Shown: in pieces, positions 1 to 10,840 of the stretch | Layout: the number at the start of each line of letters is the position of its first letter | Position numbering within the stretch: the stretch's first letter is position 1 | Assembly: GCA_033239005.1 (NCBI GenBank) | Contig: BSQZ01000022.1 | Location: 1,101,001-1,165,000 of the forward strand | Reading direction: 5' to 3' | Source: Lamellibrachia satsuma | Lineage: Eukaryota; Annelida; Polychaeta; Sabellida; Siboglinidae | Length of the DNA: 64,000 nt | Notes under the pieces: generated by a model | Database searches by the model: none | Told to the model about the DNA's origin: nothing | Seen by the model: only the letters and a program-made list of their open reading frames with translations | Position numbers and translations under genes: made by a program

Positions 1-356
1 TAATTTTGCAGCCTTTTTGCAGATAGTTCCTTGTTTTGTGGAAATGTTTTGGAAAACATCTGGTTTTCATTCTAAAATATCCTATAGTGAAAGGTCACAA
101 ATTCTGCATAGCACTGTCCACTTCATTGTAGTCCAAGCTGGCTGAATCAAGTTACTGAGTTAAATTATGTAAACTGACACCATAGGAATGTACCATGTAT
201 TTTTCTACATAATATTCTACCTCGATTTCATACATTACTGTACTTACAACAGAAATGCACTATATAAGGATAAACCGTTCCATGGTTAAATTCTGTTTCC
301 AGACTACCTACAAGAGTACCGCTGTGATGTATCAAATTTAAGAAAATACTGCTGAT

Positions 357-2146
357 TCACACCAACTCTAGTAGTATGGCAATGTTGCGGTACTGTTCAA
401 ACACTGCCTGACTTGTTGGCCTATCTGTGGCCCTCCCCATCTTACACTGAGCATGGATCTTAAACAGATGCAATCTCAACACGTCGCTTCCAGAAAGATC
501 CCCAATGAAAAAGTCACACACGTCTGGAATCTTCCACACGTCTGTCTTCTCATCATATGGAGGCATTTCAGTGTCATTGAAGTCTTGATCATCATACGGC
601 CACAGTTGTTCTGGGGCCACAAATTCGCCAAAAAGTTGGCGGTGGCCACACTTGATCCCCACACCTGAAGTATGGTTGACCTGCGGAAGTGCATCAAGGT
701 CATTGACGATGATGCTGAGGTCAGGAGTCAACAGAAACTGATTTAAGGTTTTCTGAAGTTCATTCGAATCACACATGACCCGCGTTCCGAGCGGACTGGT
801 GTGCAGAAATACAAGGATTGCAGCATAATGCAGACATAGTCCGAATCTGGTTTTCAGGGTATCATATGGTTTAAAGGTCTTCGTTGACAATGCTTGGTGT
901 ATGTGAGCTGCAGTTCCGAGTTTTTGGTACTCTGTCACAAAACTGTTGTTACAATAGCCCAGTAGCTGTGTGACGTGTACGCTGGGCTGGAGACCGATCA
1001 GCATGCTAAGGCCATGTTTGAAGTCATCAACATACGTCGTATCAAGCAGACTGCTGTAGACCACATCATAACCTTTCCATGTGGAGAGATGAACCTGTCA
1101 ACAATAGACAAACCAGGTCAAAGGTCACCAACAATATCTGTTTTTACACAGTTCTACTATGCCATGCCCCAGAAACTGCGTCATTGGAACACAAAACACT
1201 ATATTTAAGGTTTGTCACCCACTTGTCAACATCCATTCAGTCCTACTGCATGCTTCAGAAACTTGGAGGGCAAACAAGAAGATAGAGGGCTGACTCAGAG
1301 ATTTTGAAGGAAGGTGCCTCTGAAGAATCCTGAGAATACTTTGGAAGTTGACAAAGAACAGTACGCTGCATACACATCAATTGAATAAGAACAGGGTATG
1401 GCAGGTTCAAACACAACCTGAACCAGATGGGGTTGGCACCATCAGTTTCGTGTGTGTATGGTGCCGAAAGGCAGATCACACTCCACATCACCAGTGAGTG
1501 TCTGCTACACAAATGTAACAGGGACTTGGTCAGGCTGGAAGGGCCAGCATGTGCCTGACTTCTGGAACTACAATGCAACATGCGATTGACCCCCCTGAAT
1601 CATATGCAAGAAGTATGCTGCACCATAATAAAACTAGTATAGTCAGAGCTTTTAAAATATCAATGAAAAAATAAACCACATTTATCATTACATGAACAAC
1701 TTTTTGACAATGATCGTGTAACGGCTGGCCAAATGACATTATTTCGGGTAGCCTCTATAGCTCATGCCAGATGTGTGATAGAGGGGCAATCTGACAGCAG
1801 ACTGAACCGGCTGAGTCTGAAGTAGCTGTATACAGCCAGAACCCACCACTTTGACAGCACCGCTCCCTAGAACCCTGCCGACCTCGAAGTCATCCGACTC
1901 TATATCGCTGCACTGCAGCCAGGGTCGACATTCGGACATCCACGGCAGGCTGAAGTGCCCGTGAATGCATTGGTGTCGGCAAATCTGCACGCCAGCATCG
2001 CCGTAGTCCTGGTAGCAAAGCAGGGTCGGGGGGCGGCGACGCACAGTGCTCCAAGCCAGCACGGCCAGAGCCACCGGCACCGCCGCCTTGAGCAGGTACC
2101 CCAACATATCTCGCCGTGTGACGGGCGTCGTCGGTGCCTCCGCCAT
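357..2146 (-). CDS. POMK: Protein O-mannose kinase (POMK/SGK196-like), two coding exons
   Basis: POMK phosphorylates the 6-position of mannose in the O-mannosyl core trisaccharide of alpha-dystroglycan in the ER. Exon 1 is 2146..1847 (100 codons, phase 0, donor GTGGGT) and exon 2 is 1094..357 (acceptor TTGACAG, stop TGA at 359-357), giving 345 residues against about 350 in the human protein. Residues 14-33 are hydrophobic after a basic stretch, as in a type II membrane anchor. Then come CIHGHF (60-65), PWLQCSDIES (75-84), the atypical glycine loop GSGAVKV (94-100), LLGYC (144-148), the POMK catalytic-loop signature GTRVMCDSNEL (203-213, candidate catalytic D209), NDLDALP (231-237, the DFG equivalent) and APEQLWPY. 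Motif order and spacing match the family throughout. The first in-frame ATG is at 2146; upstream codons are open but lack an ATG. The 752-bp intron shows nothing recognisable. No clear poly(A) signal is visible below 357. I see no break, so I call it functional. Confidence 0.93.
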
Positions 2147-2501
2147 CCTCACACAAGCACCGAACCTCAGTACGGCGGTGAGTAGGGCTGAGTTACGTAA
2201 ATGACGGACCACGAATTAATTCTACCCTAATTTTCGCTCGTGTTCTACTAACCGGAAGTTTACACAGAAAAAGGCAACATTGAGATTGTGTTATTCGTGT
2301 ATCCTTACAAACCGTTATTCCTGAAATTTAATGTTACAAACTCCAAAAGATGGCGCGGTAAACCAAATCCAGGGTTGGGTGGTGGTTCACGGTCCACCGA
2401 GTGGCGCCACAGATTGCGATGCGTTAACCCGTTCAGGAGTCAGACCACCATGGACTTATATTTAAAATAAATATATAAATATTTCCATGCAGACCACTGT
2501 A
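2147..2501. other. POMK upstream region, no TATA
   Basis: Head of the minus-strand POMK gene. The first 60 bases are CpG-rich and the remainder is mixed. No TATA box lies at a suitable distance from the ATG and no gene is seen here. Confidence 0.4.
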
Positions 2502-3210
2502 GAGAACTGCATTGGTGGCCATGTTAACGTTTTGTCTGATTATAAGAAAACGTGAACATCAAAAATTCTGAAAATTTTTCACAGCAACTGCATGCCATCA
2601 TCTTATTGACATACTGACCAAATTTTGTCAAAATCACATACTTCCAGCTCTTTCAAAACGCCCCGACTTGCGATGCCCATCAATTTTGAAAAAAATTGCC
2701 ATGTATTCATGCGCCCACGTGGCCCATAGCAGAAACATTCCTATAAATCCCTGTTAAACTCTAAAAAAAAGCACCATTTCACAGCCAATAGCTTCTACAA
2801 ACAAACCTGTGAATATGCCTGCTCAATTGCACTTATATCACATCATATGAATTATTTAAATTCACATATCGCAATTTAATACGCCCTACATTCGTGTGAA
2901 ATAATAAACAGGAAGGTCAACTGTGGTCTTACCCCTTCATCACGAAGTAGGACTGACTTTTAGGCCAAAATACCATCGAACCTAAAGTCGAAAATAAAAG
3001 GCTGATTTTTGTCTCGAGTAACATACTAAAAGTTCCCAAGAATCCTCCTTGAGCTAACCGTAGAATTCAAGATGGCGTCCGTGAGGCCAGAAACCCATGC
3101 TTAACTTCTTAATCACTAGAGCTATAAAGAAAATGTTGGTGTTTATGGTGGGGTTTTCAACCATGCTCGATCTAATTAACACCACTAAAACAACATGGAG
3201 TCATCAGAAC
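2502..3210. repeat. Left copy of a dispersed repeat bracketing the nuclease-like relic
   Basis: The inner part (about 2935-3210) reads in reverse complement as a diverged copy of 5908-6180: both have TTCTGATGACTC near one end, TCTTGAATTCT and CTCAAGGAG or ATCAAGGAG in the middle, and TCGACTTT(T)AGGTT at the other end. The outer part (about 2502-2810) matches 9845-10155 in reverse complement (for example GGTTTGTTxGTAGAAGCT and TTTTCTTATAATCA followed by ACATGGCC). It is therefore a mobile-type sequence of about 700 bp rather than unique DNA. Confidence 0.65.
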
Positions 3211-3399
3211 ATGCATGTATTTTGTTTTGTTTACTATAACTTTGTGCAAAGCCACAGGAAAAGAACAGATTAGAGTAAAAAACAATGTTTATCATTGAAG
3301 GTTCATATTTCTTTAATAATGTTACCGTTTTCATTGAATATCCTCACCCATATTGTAAAGATGCATAATGACAGGACATGCGTACTCGCGAGCACTGAT

Positions 3400-5747
3400 G
3401 AGTTCTACGGATGCTTTTAAAGGAGTTGACACCAGTCTCCTGAAGAGGCTGCTCTAGTCTGCTCGGGACTCGCAGGATCTCACTGTGGTGGCGGTTGATG
3501 AGCAGCTGATTGCATTCAGCACACGTGTCCAAGAGACGTTAGACGAGGCTGCTGGGAGGAGCAGAACTGCCAAGCTGTGGATGCAGTATATCAAATAGGT
3601 CGGCCTTCTCAAGCTCTTCATATTCTCCACGTGCACCGCCAACTTTGTCTTGCTGTTCGTTTGTTTAGCAGAAATGATTCCAGTATTCAACGCCGCTGGC
3701 CACTTCGCCTACGCCAAATGTACCCGTCTCTATCTTCAGCAAATTGGGAAGCAGGTGATGCCTGAAGCTGATTTTAAGATGTTAGCTGAGAAGGGAATGT
3801 TCGTTGCTCGTGATCGAGCAGTGTCTGACGAGACTGCTGAAGGTGAATGGAGGCATTACCCACGGTCGAGGCATCGCGGATTCTACTTTGGCATAGTTCA
3901 CAGGCGCACTACCCAAAGGCATTCCGATATGTGCAGCGCTTGAGGAGTTTGCTGGTGTGAACTCATCAACGTCCGACCAGCACAGGGATTTGAGAACTGA
4001 GTCAGTGCGCCTCTCCCAAAAGCACATCAAGCTGTTCAGTGACTACTTGGCTGCTCATCCACCCTTCCTATCTCACCACAAGTATCATCGACATCTTAAC
4101 AGGAGTAGTCGCGAATTCAAACGTCAACTGTGATAACACTTTTGAAGTTGCAAGTGCAGCAAAACTGGTCGAGTGCCACCCACAGACATCAAGATGAAGA
4201 GGGGTGACCGGGTAAACAACATGGTTGCGCGGGCTCAGGGGCTTACGTGCAGGGGCCATACGTGCGAAATCAGCCCCAATCTCATGTTTCAGCGAATCAT
4301 TGTTGTCATCGACAGTCACCACGAACTTGAAGCGTTCCTCACCTACGAACTCAGCCAGCAGCCCCGGCTCTATTTCAGCATGGAATGCTCATAAAGAACA
4401 ACAAGAGTTATCTGTCCATCGCCCTGAAAGAAGGAGGAGGAACTATAGTCTGACTACTTTTGACAACATCACCATTGATGGTGGTCATCTGTTGAACACC
4501 ATCAAGTGGCCGACTGACGCAACCTACCACGAGATTGCTGCTAACTACGTGAAACATGTCTGCACCCAACTCACAGGTCTGCCAGTCATCGTGGTGTTTG
4601 ACGGCCATGACTCGACCGCGACCTCCACAAAGAACACTGAGCACCAGCGTAACTCACAGAAAATAGCGTCTCATGATATCCTGTTCGATGCCAGCATAAG
4701 CCGTTCGTCCCTCAGCGCAGCTTTCTCAGGACCCCGACCAACAAGACGCGTCTTATCTCCATCATTACACAATGTTTTGCAAAGGATTGTGTCCACTGCA
4801 AGCAGGTCGTAAGGGACGCGGACAGACTTAATGTCTCAACAGCCCTGTATATTTCCAATCCAGTTCTTGTTGTTGCCACCGACACTGACACCCTGGTAAT
4901 ACTGGTGAACCAGGCGAGTGGCATACGTGGCGGTGTGTACATGGGGCGAGGTCTGACTTCATGTCTCAATGCGCTCTTCGGCAAGTGCAAAAAGACCGTG
5001 TTGCATAAGATGATGGATGGCTTAGAGAACGTTGGCTATGTGGAGGTTTTCAACCACATTGACAACACAAAGGAGGACATCGCAGTAGCTGGTGAAGAAT
5101 TCGTGATAAGCTTGTATGGAGGTGATCGGAAGATCGGATGCCCTGTACTTACACATTTATCCATTATTCAACCCTGGTACCCATTGAAACATGTGTCTGT
5201 GATTTTTTTGCAAATGTTTTGACAGCTCTACGGGAGAGCCATCGAGAAGTGCAAATTAACTGTCTTCAAAGTTCAGTTTGGAGACACTGCCGCCAACAAT
5301 TGCTGCTGTCCGGCAGCATTCCTTCCGCACTAAGCACACTGTGCAGCAATGGAGTGGAAACACCCTGCCTCCCACTGACTGGGTAGTTTTAACAGTTCTA
5401 ATCCCACATGCAGCTGTAATAATTAGGATTAATTTGAATTTTCGTTCTAATTGGGGTGCCAAATGTGTATTCGGTTACATGGTTTTGTCCTGGTTTTACA
5501 GGGCTGGTCATTGGAGGATGGACAACTGGGCCCTGTAGCAAGCGAGAGAGCCCCAGCCCCAAACAAGCTTCTTGGCATGGTGTCGTGTGGATGCAAAGGC
5601 CAATGTGGGAAGGCATGCGGGTGTCGGAAGGTGGGGCTATTTTGCACTGTCATCTGTGCATCCTGCAGTGGAGAGTCATGCACAAACACCTCCACACAGG
5701 TGAAGCATAGGCACAGTCGGTCCAATTATTCAATTGTTTTTGAATAA
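3400..5747 (+). pseudogene. Decayed gene of a PIN/FEN-like (VVFDG...DAD...DTD) family with Cys-rich tail
   Basis: Broken across all three plus frames, but family landmarks occur in order: SRTAKLWMQYIK (about 3560), FNAAGHFAYAKCTRLYLQQ (about 3680), VNGGITHGRGIADST with an in-frame TAG at 3894, IKMKRGDRV and LMFQRIIVV with ELSQQPRLYF (4190-4380), ITIDGGHLLNTIKWP and GLPVIVVFDGHDS (4470-4620), VRDADRLNVSTALY and VVATDTDTLVILV (4805-4905), EEFVISLYGGD (about 5095-5127), LPPTIAAVRQHSF...LPPTDW (5280-5382), then a GTAG...TTTTACAG intron (5383-5501) and GWSLEDG...VSCGCKGQCGKACGCRK (5502-5640). I recall this as an uncharacterised multi-copy invertebrate family. The spaced acidic residues resemble PIN/XPG-type nucleases; that function is inferred. 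At least four frameshifts and two stops make it a relic. AATAAA at 5743. It lies between inverted repeat copies, suggesting a mobile element. Confidence 0.75.
5383..5501 (+). other. Intron inside the nuclease-like relic
   Basis: GT at 5383 and TTTTACAG ending at 5501 separate the codons for LPPTDW and GWSLEDG. In my recollection of relatives these are contiguous (DPTEWGW). The relic therefore descends from a spliced DNA-level gene and is not a retrocopy. Confidence 0.6.
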
Positions 5748-5907
5748 AATTTGTTTTTTTTGTATCAGTGTATATCATGCTGATTTTGACTATTATTTTA
5801 TTATCTAGTGTCGTGATAAAGCAATTGGCATTTGAACCTTTAATCACCCTTTTCCTATACATTTTACCACGAGCAAGGTGAAATATTGTTTAAAAAGCAC
5901 ATTCTGA

Positions 5908-6180
5908 TGACTCTATGATATTTAACCATGTTCATGGGATAGATAATGGTTGAAAAACTAACCCTATATATTTATATGTGCCTTTTATCCCTTGTGGTTT
6001 ACAAGATACAGCAGGTTTGTCGAGTTGCCGCAGTTTCGGACGCAATCTTGAATTCTGCGTTTAGATCAAGGAGCATTTTTGGGGACTCTTAATGTGTTAC
6101 TTCAGACATTTCCAGGGATCTGTGGTGCAAAAATCACTTTTTATGATCGACTTTTAGGTTTGACCCTAAAACGCCTGGAC
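5908..6180. repeat. Right inverted copy of the repeat at 2935-3210
   Basis: Diverged inverted match to 2935-3210, placed on the other side of the nuclease-like relic. Shared blocks are ATTCTGATGACTC, GCAATCTTGAATTCTGCG, TTACTTCAGAC against TTACTCGAGAC, and GATCGACTTTTAGGTTTGA. The match fades after about 6180, so the outer 400 bp of the left copy has no visible partner here. Confidence 0.6.
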
Positions 6181-6410
6181 TAAAGAGCAAAGCTGAAAGA
6201 GTATAAGGACCTAACTGTAACAACAGACTGAAGTAACGTGCATAGTTACCACTAGATGTTCTATACATAGCCAAAATGAGTGTCACTGACTCACAATGAC
6301 CGTTCTGTAAATTGATAACTTAAACTTGGACTTCGTTCCGATCGACGCGTCGTTGGTCAACAACTGCAGACACTGCCGTTGCAGACTTGGGGGTTTGTTG
6401 CAACGTTGGA

Positions 6411-6572
6411 AGCCCCTATATACTTGTAAGGTATTTTCTGACAAGTAAGATAAGCCCTGTACATGTAGATACTTTCAGACAAGTAAGCTTATCCCCCGTG
6501 TACTTGTAGGGACTTTCTGACAAGTAAGATACAAGCCCCTATGTACCTACTAGTAGGTACTTTCTGACAAGA
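6411..6572. repeat. Minisatellite, three to four imperfect copies of about 53-60 bp
   Basis: The block TACTTGTAGG-ACTTTCTGACAAGTAAGATAAGCCCC-like recurs from 6411 to 6572 with point changes and small indels. Confidence 0.7.
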
Positions 6573-7055
6573 TTCAGTGTACACATTCCAGAAACTCTAA
6601 AATTATCCTGATACATTTTCTAAAGCATTATCTGAGTACAAACGTCGTTCTTCGTCCGCTAACTAAGAATCATGGCGAACCATGGTTTACTATGTGATCG
6701 TTATATCTGGCACCTAGCTGATCCAAACCTGCATTTGGCGAAAGACCAACAAAGTGAATCATTCGCCATAACCGTCACAAAGACTGTGCTAAAATCTGGA
6801 CGGCGTGTGATTTTAGAAGTATTAATGTAGATTTTATTTGTGTCTGTACTATTGCATTATAACTATGGAATAGTGACAGTGGGCAGTCGTTGACCGGTCG
6901 CGTATCAACACAGCGTCTTTTAAATCAGTCAATGGGCATGGTCAAACTTGAGAAGGATCAGGTTTCTGTGTGTGTTTGAAGTACGTAATGTCCAGGAATT
7001 TTGCATAGGCGGTCAATTAATTGATGGTTTATGAGCTATAAAATTAAAAACCAAA
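6573..7055. other. No feature seen
   Basis: AT-rich sequence without coding potential, repeat structure or a recognisable element. Confidence 0.4.
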
Positions 7056-7059
7056 TTGT

Positions 7060-7260
7060 CCATTAGGAAGAGGATACACAATGTTGCTCTCCCCTTCGTC
7101 GCGTCGATATTGGTCTTCGATCTGTTGCCTTCTTCTTCCATCATTGATCACGTGTCACTGCCGTCTCCACTCCACCATATTTCCTTCTCCATTCCCAATT
7201 CCGCCAAATTCCTCTTCTCTATCTTCCTTTTCTCATTGTATCCTCCATTCTGAGCGCATC
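7060..7260 (-). mobile_element. LINE 3'-end scrap, same family as 15920 and 31390
   Basis: Read on the minus strand it gives EEEFGGIGNGEG followed by NDGRRRQQIEDQYRRD, which lines up with the ends of the relics at 31540-31680 ([11 protein letters not shown], then [10 protein letters not shown]) and 16060-16170 (SKSRGPVSMPV). Only the last 200 bp survive. Confidence 0.55.
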
Positions 7261-7624
7261 AATACCGATCCAACTGTTTACGACTGGCATTGCTAACCGA
7301 CTAAAAACTGTCTAACAGTTTTGTTTCGGTGCGCTGCTGAGTTTGGGTTTCCCGGGGAGTTTAACGCAATGGATACGTTTTATGGTATTGTCTTTATTGA
7401 TATCTTTATATTATATCCATGTGCCCAGTCCACTGTAACCGGCTACTTACCAGCTTATATACTCCTGAAGCCCTCTTTCACCCACACTCCTTCCTCAGCA
7501 CCTCCATTATTCGCTACAATGACCGCCATTTGCAAAAGTGGTTCTCCTTGGTATTGGTGCACACGTGTCCACTATGTCGCGTGGCCAGCGTGAGACACTG
7601 AAGGCAGTTGCCTCTTCTGATGTT

Positions 7625-7683
7625 TGGGCATACCTTTTAACTATAGAGGTAGGCCCTGTTTTTATAGTTAACAGGTATGCCCA
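7625..7683. repeat. 59-nt hairpin with 21-bp arms
   Basis: Arms 7625-7645 and 7663-7683 pair over 21 bases with a single mismatch around a 17-nt loop. The dimensions resemble a microRNA precursor, but a foldback repeat is equally possible and no expression evidence exists in the sequence. Confidence 0.6.
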
Positions 7684-9588
7684 GTAGTGAAAGCACTGGC
7701 GTTTTACGACGAGTAAAAGTAAGTTATTATTATATATTATAAGTGTTAACGTGAAATTGAGCTGCCGAAAGACGCTTTACAAACATTTACACTCTGGTCA
7801 CTGGGTGATCGCTCGTGACGTATCATCACCTCGGTAGTGTAAACCGATGAAGGGTCAATGCAAAGGAAGATTGGCAGCCTAGAGCATACGATGTAGTAGT
7901 GGTAAAGGATAGTGTGTAGGAACATGTCAATGCTCGCAGAATTAATATATGCTTTGACAAATATCTGACAACGACAGGACAAGGTGGGCCACAAACATTT
8001 ACAGGAAAATTATGGACAGCTTCGTTATCGATATATGACCTTTTTATTAAATGTTTTGGGTGTCAGTCCTGTTTAGTCTTTCGCTTAAATTGTTTTCGTT
8101 CGCACTATAACATATACGACAGTCTATCTCTTCTCGTGACACTTTGTATGGTGTCCATGGCTTGTCTATCAGCGTCCATAACATATCCACTAGTAGTTCA
8201 GTTGGTGTCGTTTGATGCGCTGAAACAGAAATAGAACGATGCAAAAGTGTAGCACATCTATCAGATCTCATTTCGTGGTATGACAATAAAAATACAACTA
8301 GAATAATAATAATAATAATATGATGTAGTGGTCTTATGCCAGTAAGTCAATGTCAAAGTTTGTCACGTGTTCCACAAAATGGATCTGATTACAAAAGCAG
8401 CCTTGGGTTGGAACTAGTTCGCAGTCCTACATGCTATATTCTACCTATTGTTAGCGTTTCAAAGAGGAATTATCGTCCAATTTGTAGAACTATTACTGAT
8501 ATATGTTACACAAAACAGATAAGTAAGAAGTGTCCTATGTATAAGACATCATGATATATATACACGAGTAACAAACCTGTACATATACATGTAAGAAAAA
8601 CAACGTGCTGGTATAAGTTACCCAGCCGTACAAAAATGTGCATTCTTGTCCAATATAGGCCGACACATGTCTTCTAATTTGTTTTAATTTTCGGAAGCTG
8701 TATTGATTATTAAGTTATATACAGGGGCTGTACAATAAAATAGCATACACGAAGTACATGTTCACTTCGGTTATTTAGAACAGAAATATACATATGACGT
8801 ACGGCTTAGCTAGATATTGGACAGGCCCAAGTTGGTGGGCCTGACCGCTTTCTACCGTTTAGCATAACACCGTAAGCTGCCAAATGTTCCACATGGTGGA
8901 CACTCCTTGTCTGTGTAGTGTAACTTCAGATATTCGTAATAAAATTATGAACGATAATTCCACATTGAAACGCTGACAATAGATACACTATAGCATGTCT
9001 TGCGGTGAACTAGTCGAAACCCGACACTTCTCTTCTAATCTGATAAACTTTACGAGACACGTGACCGGCATTGACATTGACATTGACATTGAGTAAATAA
9101 GCTAGACAACTGTTTACCAACAATGGCGGTTCTACTCCCGTCCTCTTTTTAGAGCGTTCAGGTCGTATTATAACTCTATGTATTATGTCTATGTATTATT
9201 AGTTGCATCGGTACCCCGATTGTCTTATTAAATAAGTAGAGAGAAATATACGTCTACGACGTATGCACAACTGCCCTCATTCACCGGGACGTAGCAGTGA
9301 CATACGTGTCAACCTGAGAGCTGAAAGCCGTAGAAACGACGCCCGGACACCAGCGTAATTGCCACAGAGAAGTGTCGTGCGTAATAACCGATAACGTCAG
9401 CATCCGAGGAATGCGACGTCTTGGATCGTTGCCAAACAATATGATAATCTGTTTATCGGTGGGGACAGTTGAGCCAGTAAATGATAACCAGAACTCTTAA
9501 TTTACTACACGTTAGTTTTAGAGATAAGACTTGTGACCGTCAGTTTCAAATTCAGCGGGCGAGCACTAATCCTTGTAAGTCAAAATTG
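7684..9588. other. No gene seen
   Basis: Short open frames on both strands have no recognisable family. Small local repeats only: (AAT)n near 8303-8320 and three TTGACA-type hexamers near 9072-9090. Confidence 0.4.
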
Positions 9589-9593
9589 TGTGC

Positions 9594-9662
<69 letters not shown>

Positions 9663-9687
9663 TGCGTGCATGCGTGCGTGCGTGCGG
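9589..9687. repeat. (TG)n-(CGTG)n compound microsatellite
   Basis: An uninterrupted TG run followed by CGTG tetramers. The same compound motif recurs at 40843, 54455 and 59895, so it is a genome-wide repeat type here. Confidence 0.95.
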
Positions 9688-9844
9688 GTGCCCGTTGAGC
9701 GGAAGTGAATAGTGACAAATATTGCATATTGTGTTGGGAATAACCTAGAAATCATGCCTCAGTTAGACTTCCTGGTGTGGAGCATAGTAAGTTTGGATAT
9801 AGGAAGTCAAAAAATCATATGATCTGACATTTGAGCAGGGACAT

Positions 9845-10155
9845 TGCCAGGTTTGTTGGTAGAAGCTGTTGATAGTGAAATAGTGGATTTTTAGATGATT
9901 TTAATAGGCGGAAGGATATTTGGTTTTTAGTTGGCCACACGTGTGCGCCGTAATTCGTGTCAATACTGGTAAGCACTGATTGGTATCGCACATGCAGGCA
10001 TTTTGTTTTAGCTAGAAATGTTTAATTTTGACCAAACTCAACAAGCGTGTCAATGGGATGATGGCAGCGGCAAAAAAAAGTTTTGTAATTTTTGAGGGTG
10101 AAGTTTTCTTATAATCATACAAACCGCTAACATGGCCGCCAATGGGAAAGTCAAC
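9845..10155. repeat. Solo copy of the 2502-2810 repeat (inverted)
   Basis: Matches the reverse complement of 2502-2810: GGTTTGTTGGTAGAAGCTGT, GATGATGGCA, TTTTCTTATAATCA and AACATGGCCGCCAATG at its end. It lies without the internal gene, like a solo terminal repeat or a non-autonomous element. Confidence 0.6.
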
Positions 10156-10179
10156 TGTAGGCTGAGCCCTCTAGCGGCG

Positions 10180-10400
10180 TGACTACGACACTGAAGAAAT
10201 TAATGGTCGCGGAAATCCGACTCCTCTTCAGGCGAGTCCGCCGAGGCGACGCACGGGTCACGATGTTCTCGTAGACGGTCGGCTTACTGAGCCGGGTGCG
10301 CGCGTACCGGTTCGCAGCTCTCACAAGTCGTTCTTAGGTTGAGCCCCGCCCCTTGACCTCCGCCGGACGATGACCGTTTCTTTAATCTAGGAGACTTTTT
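10180..10400. other. GC-rich, CpG-dense patch
   Basis: Locally much richer in CpG than the surrounding AT-rich DNA, with a CCCCGCCCC box near 10346. It could be a promoter or an old GC-rich repeat; no exon with a donor site was found next to it. Confidence 0.35.
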
Positions 10401-10639
10401 TCGTACGTAACCTGCTGCGTTACTGCATGGTAACATGGAAAACTTATAGCTCCGCAATTTGGCAAGATTCTAGATACGCCAATTACCACTGGTCATCAGT
10501 TATCAGGACAAACCATCCGCGCACCAGCAGGGTTTCCTGTGAAGTCTTAATTATGTCAGCCCTGTTTAACAATTCACAAAACATGTGTATTTTAAAAACA
10601 CACAATCCAGCGTGCGGCAGAAAGAATTAAACAGTACTG

Positions 10640-10840
10640 TAAATGTAAAGGTAAATGCTAGCAGCGTGAATGTGCTTAAAACAACATTGACAAATATCTC
10701 AGAAGAGCGGGCTACACATGAATGAAACATTGGTGGACTCTCGATAAGCCGATGACTTGCCTGTCCACTTGCCATCCGTGTGTGTTGCCTTGGATGGCAA
10801 TCTTGTTAAATCTGGTTAAATATTTATGGCTCAACCCTAT
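10640..10840 (+). mobile_element. CR1-like LINE 3' UTR fragment
   Basis: Similar to the 3' ends at 28500-28668 and 51400-51580: GCGGGCTACACATGAATGA, then CTCTCGATAAGCCGATG, then TGTCCACTTGCCATC and TGGATGGCAATCTTGTTAAAT. Strongly 5'-truncated, as is usual for LINE insertions. Confidence 0.8.

Noticed and set aside
453..703. Open frames overlapping POMK exon 2
   Set aside because: Shadows of the POMK reading frame on the other strand or in another frame.
2144..2212. POMK start upstream of 2146
   Set aside because: The upstream extension has no ATG (only GTG at 2212). The ATG at 2146 precedes a normal basic and hydrophobic N-terminus.
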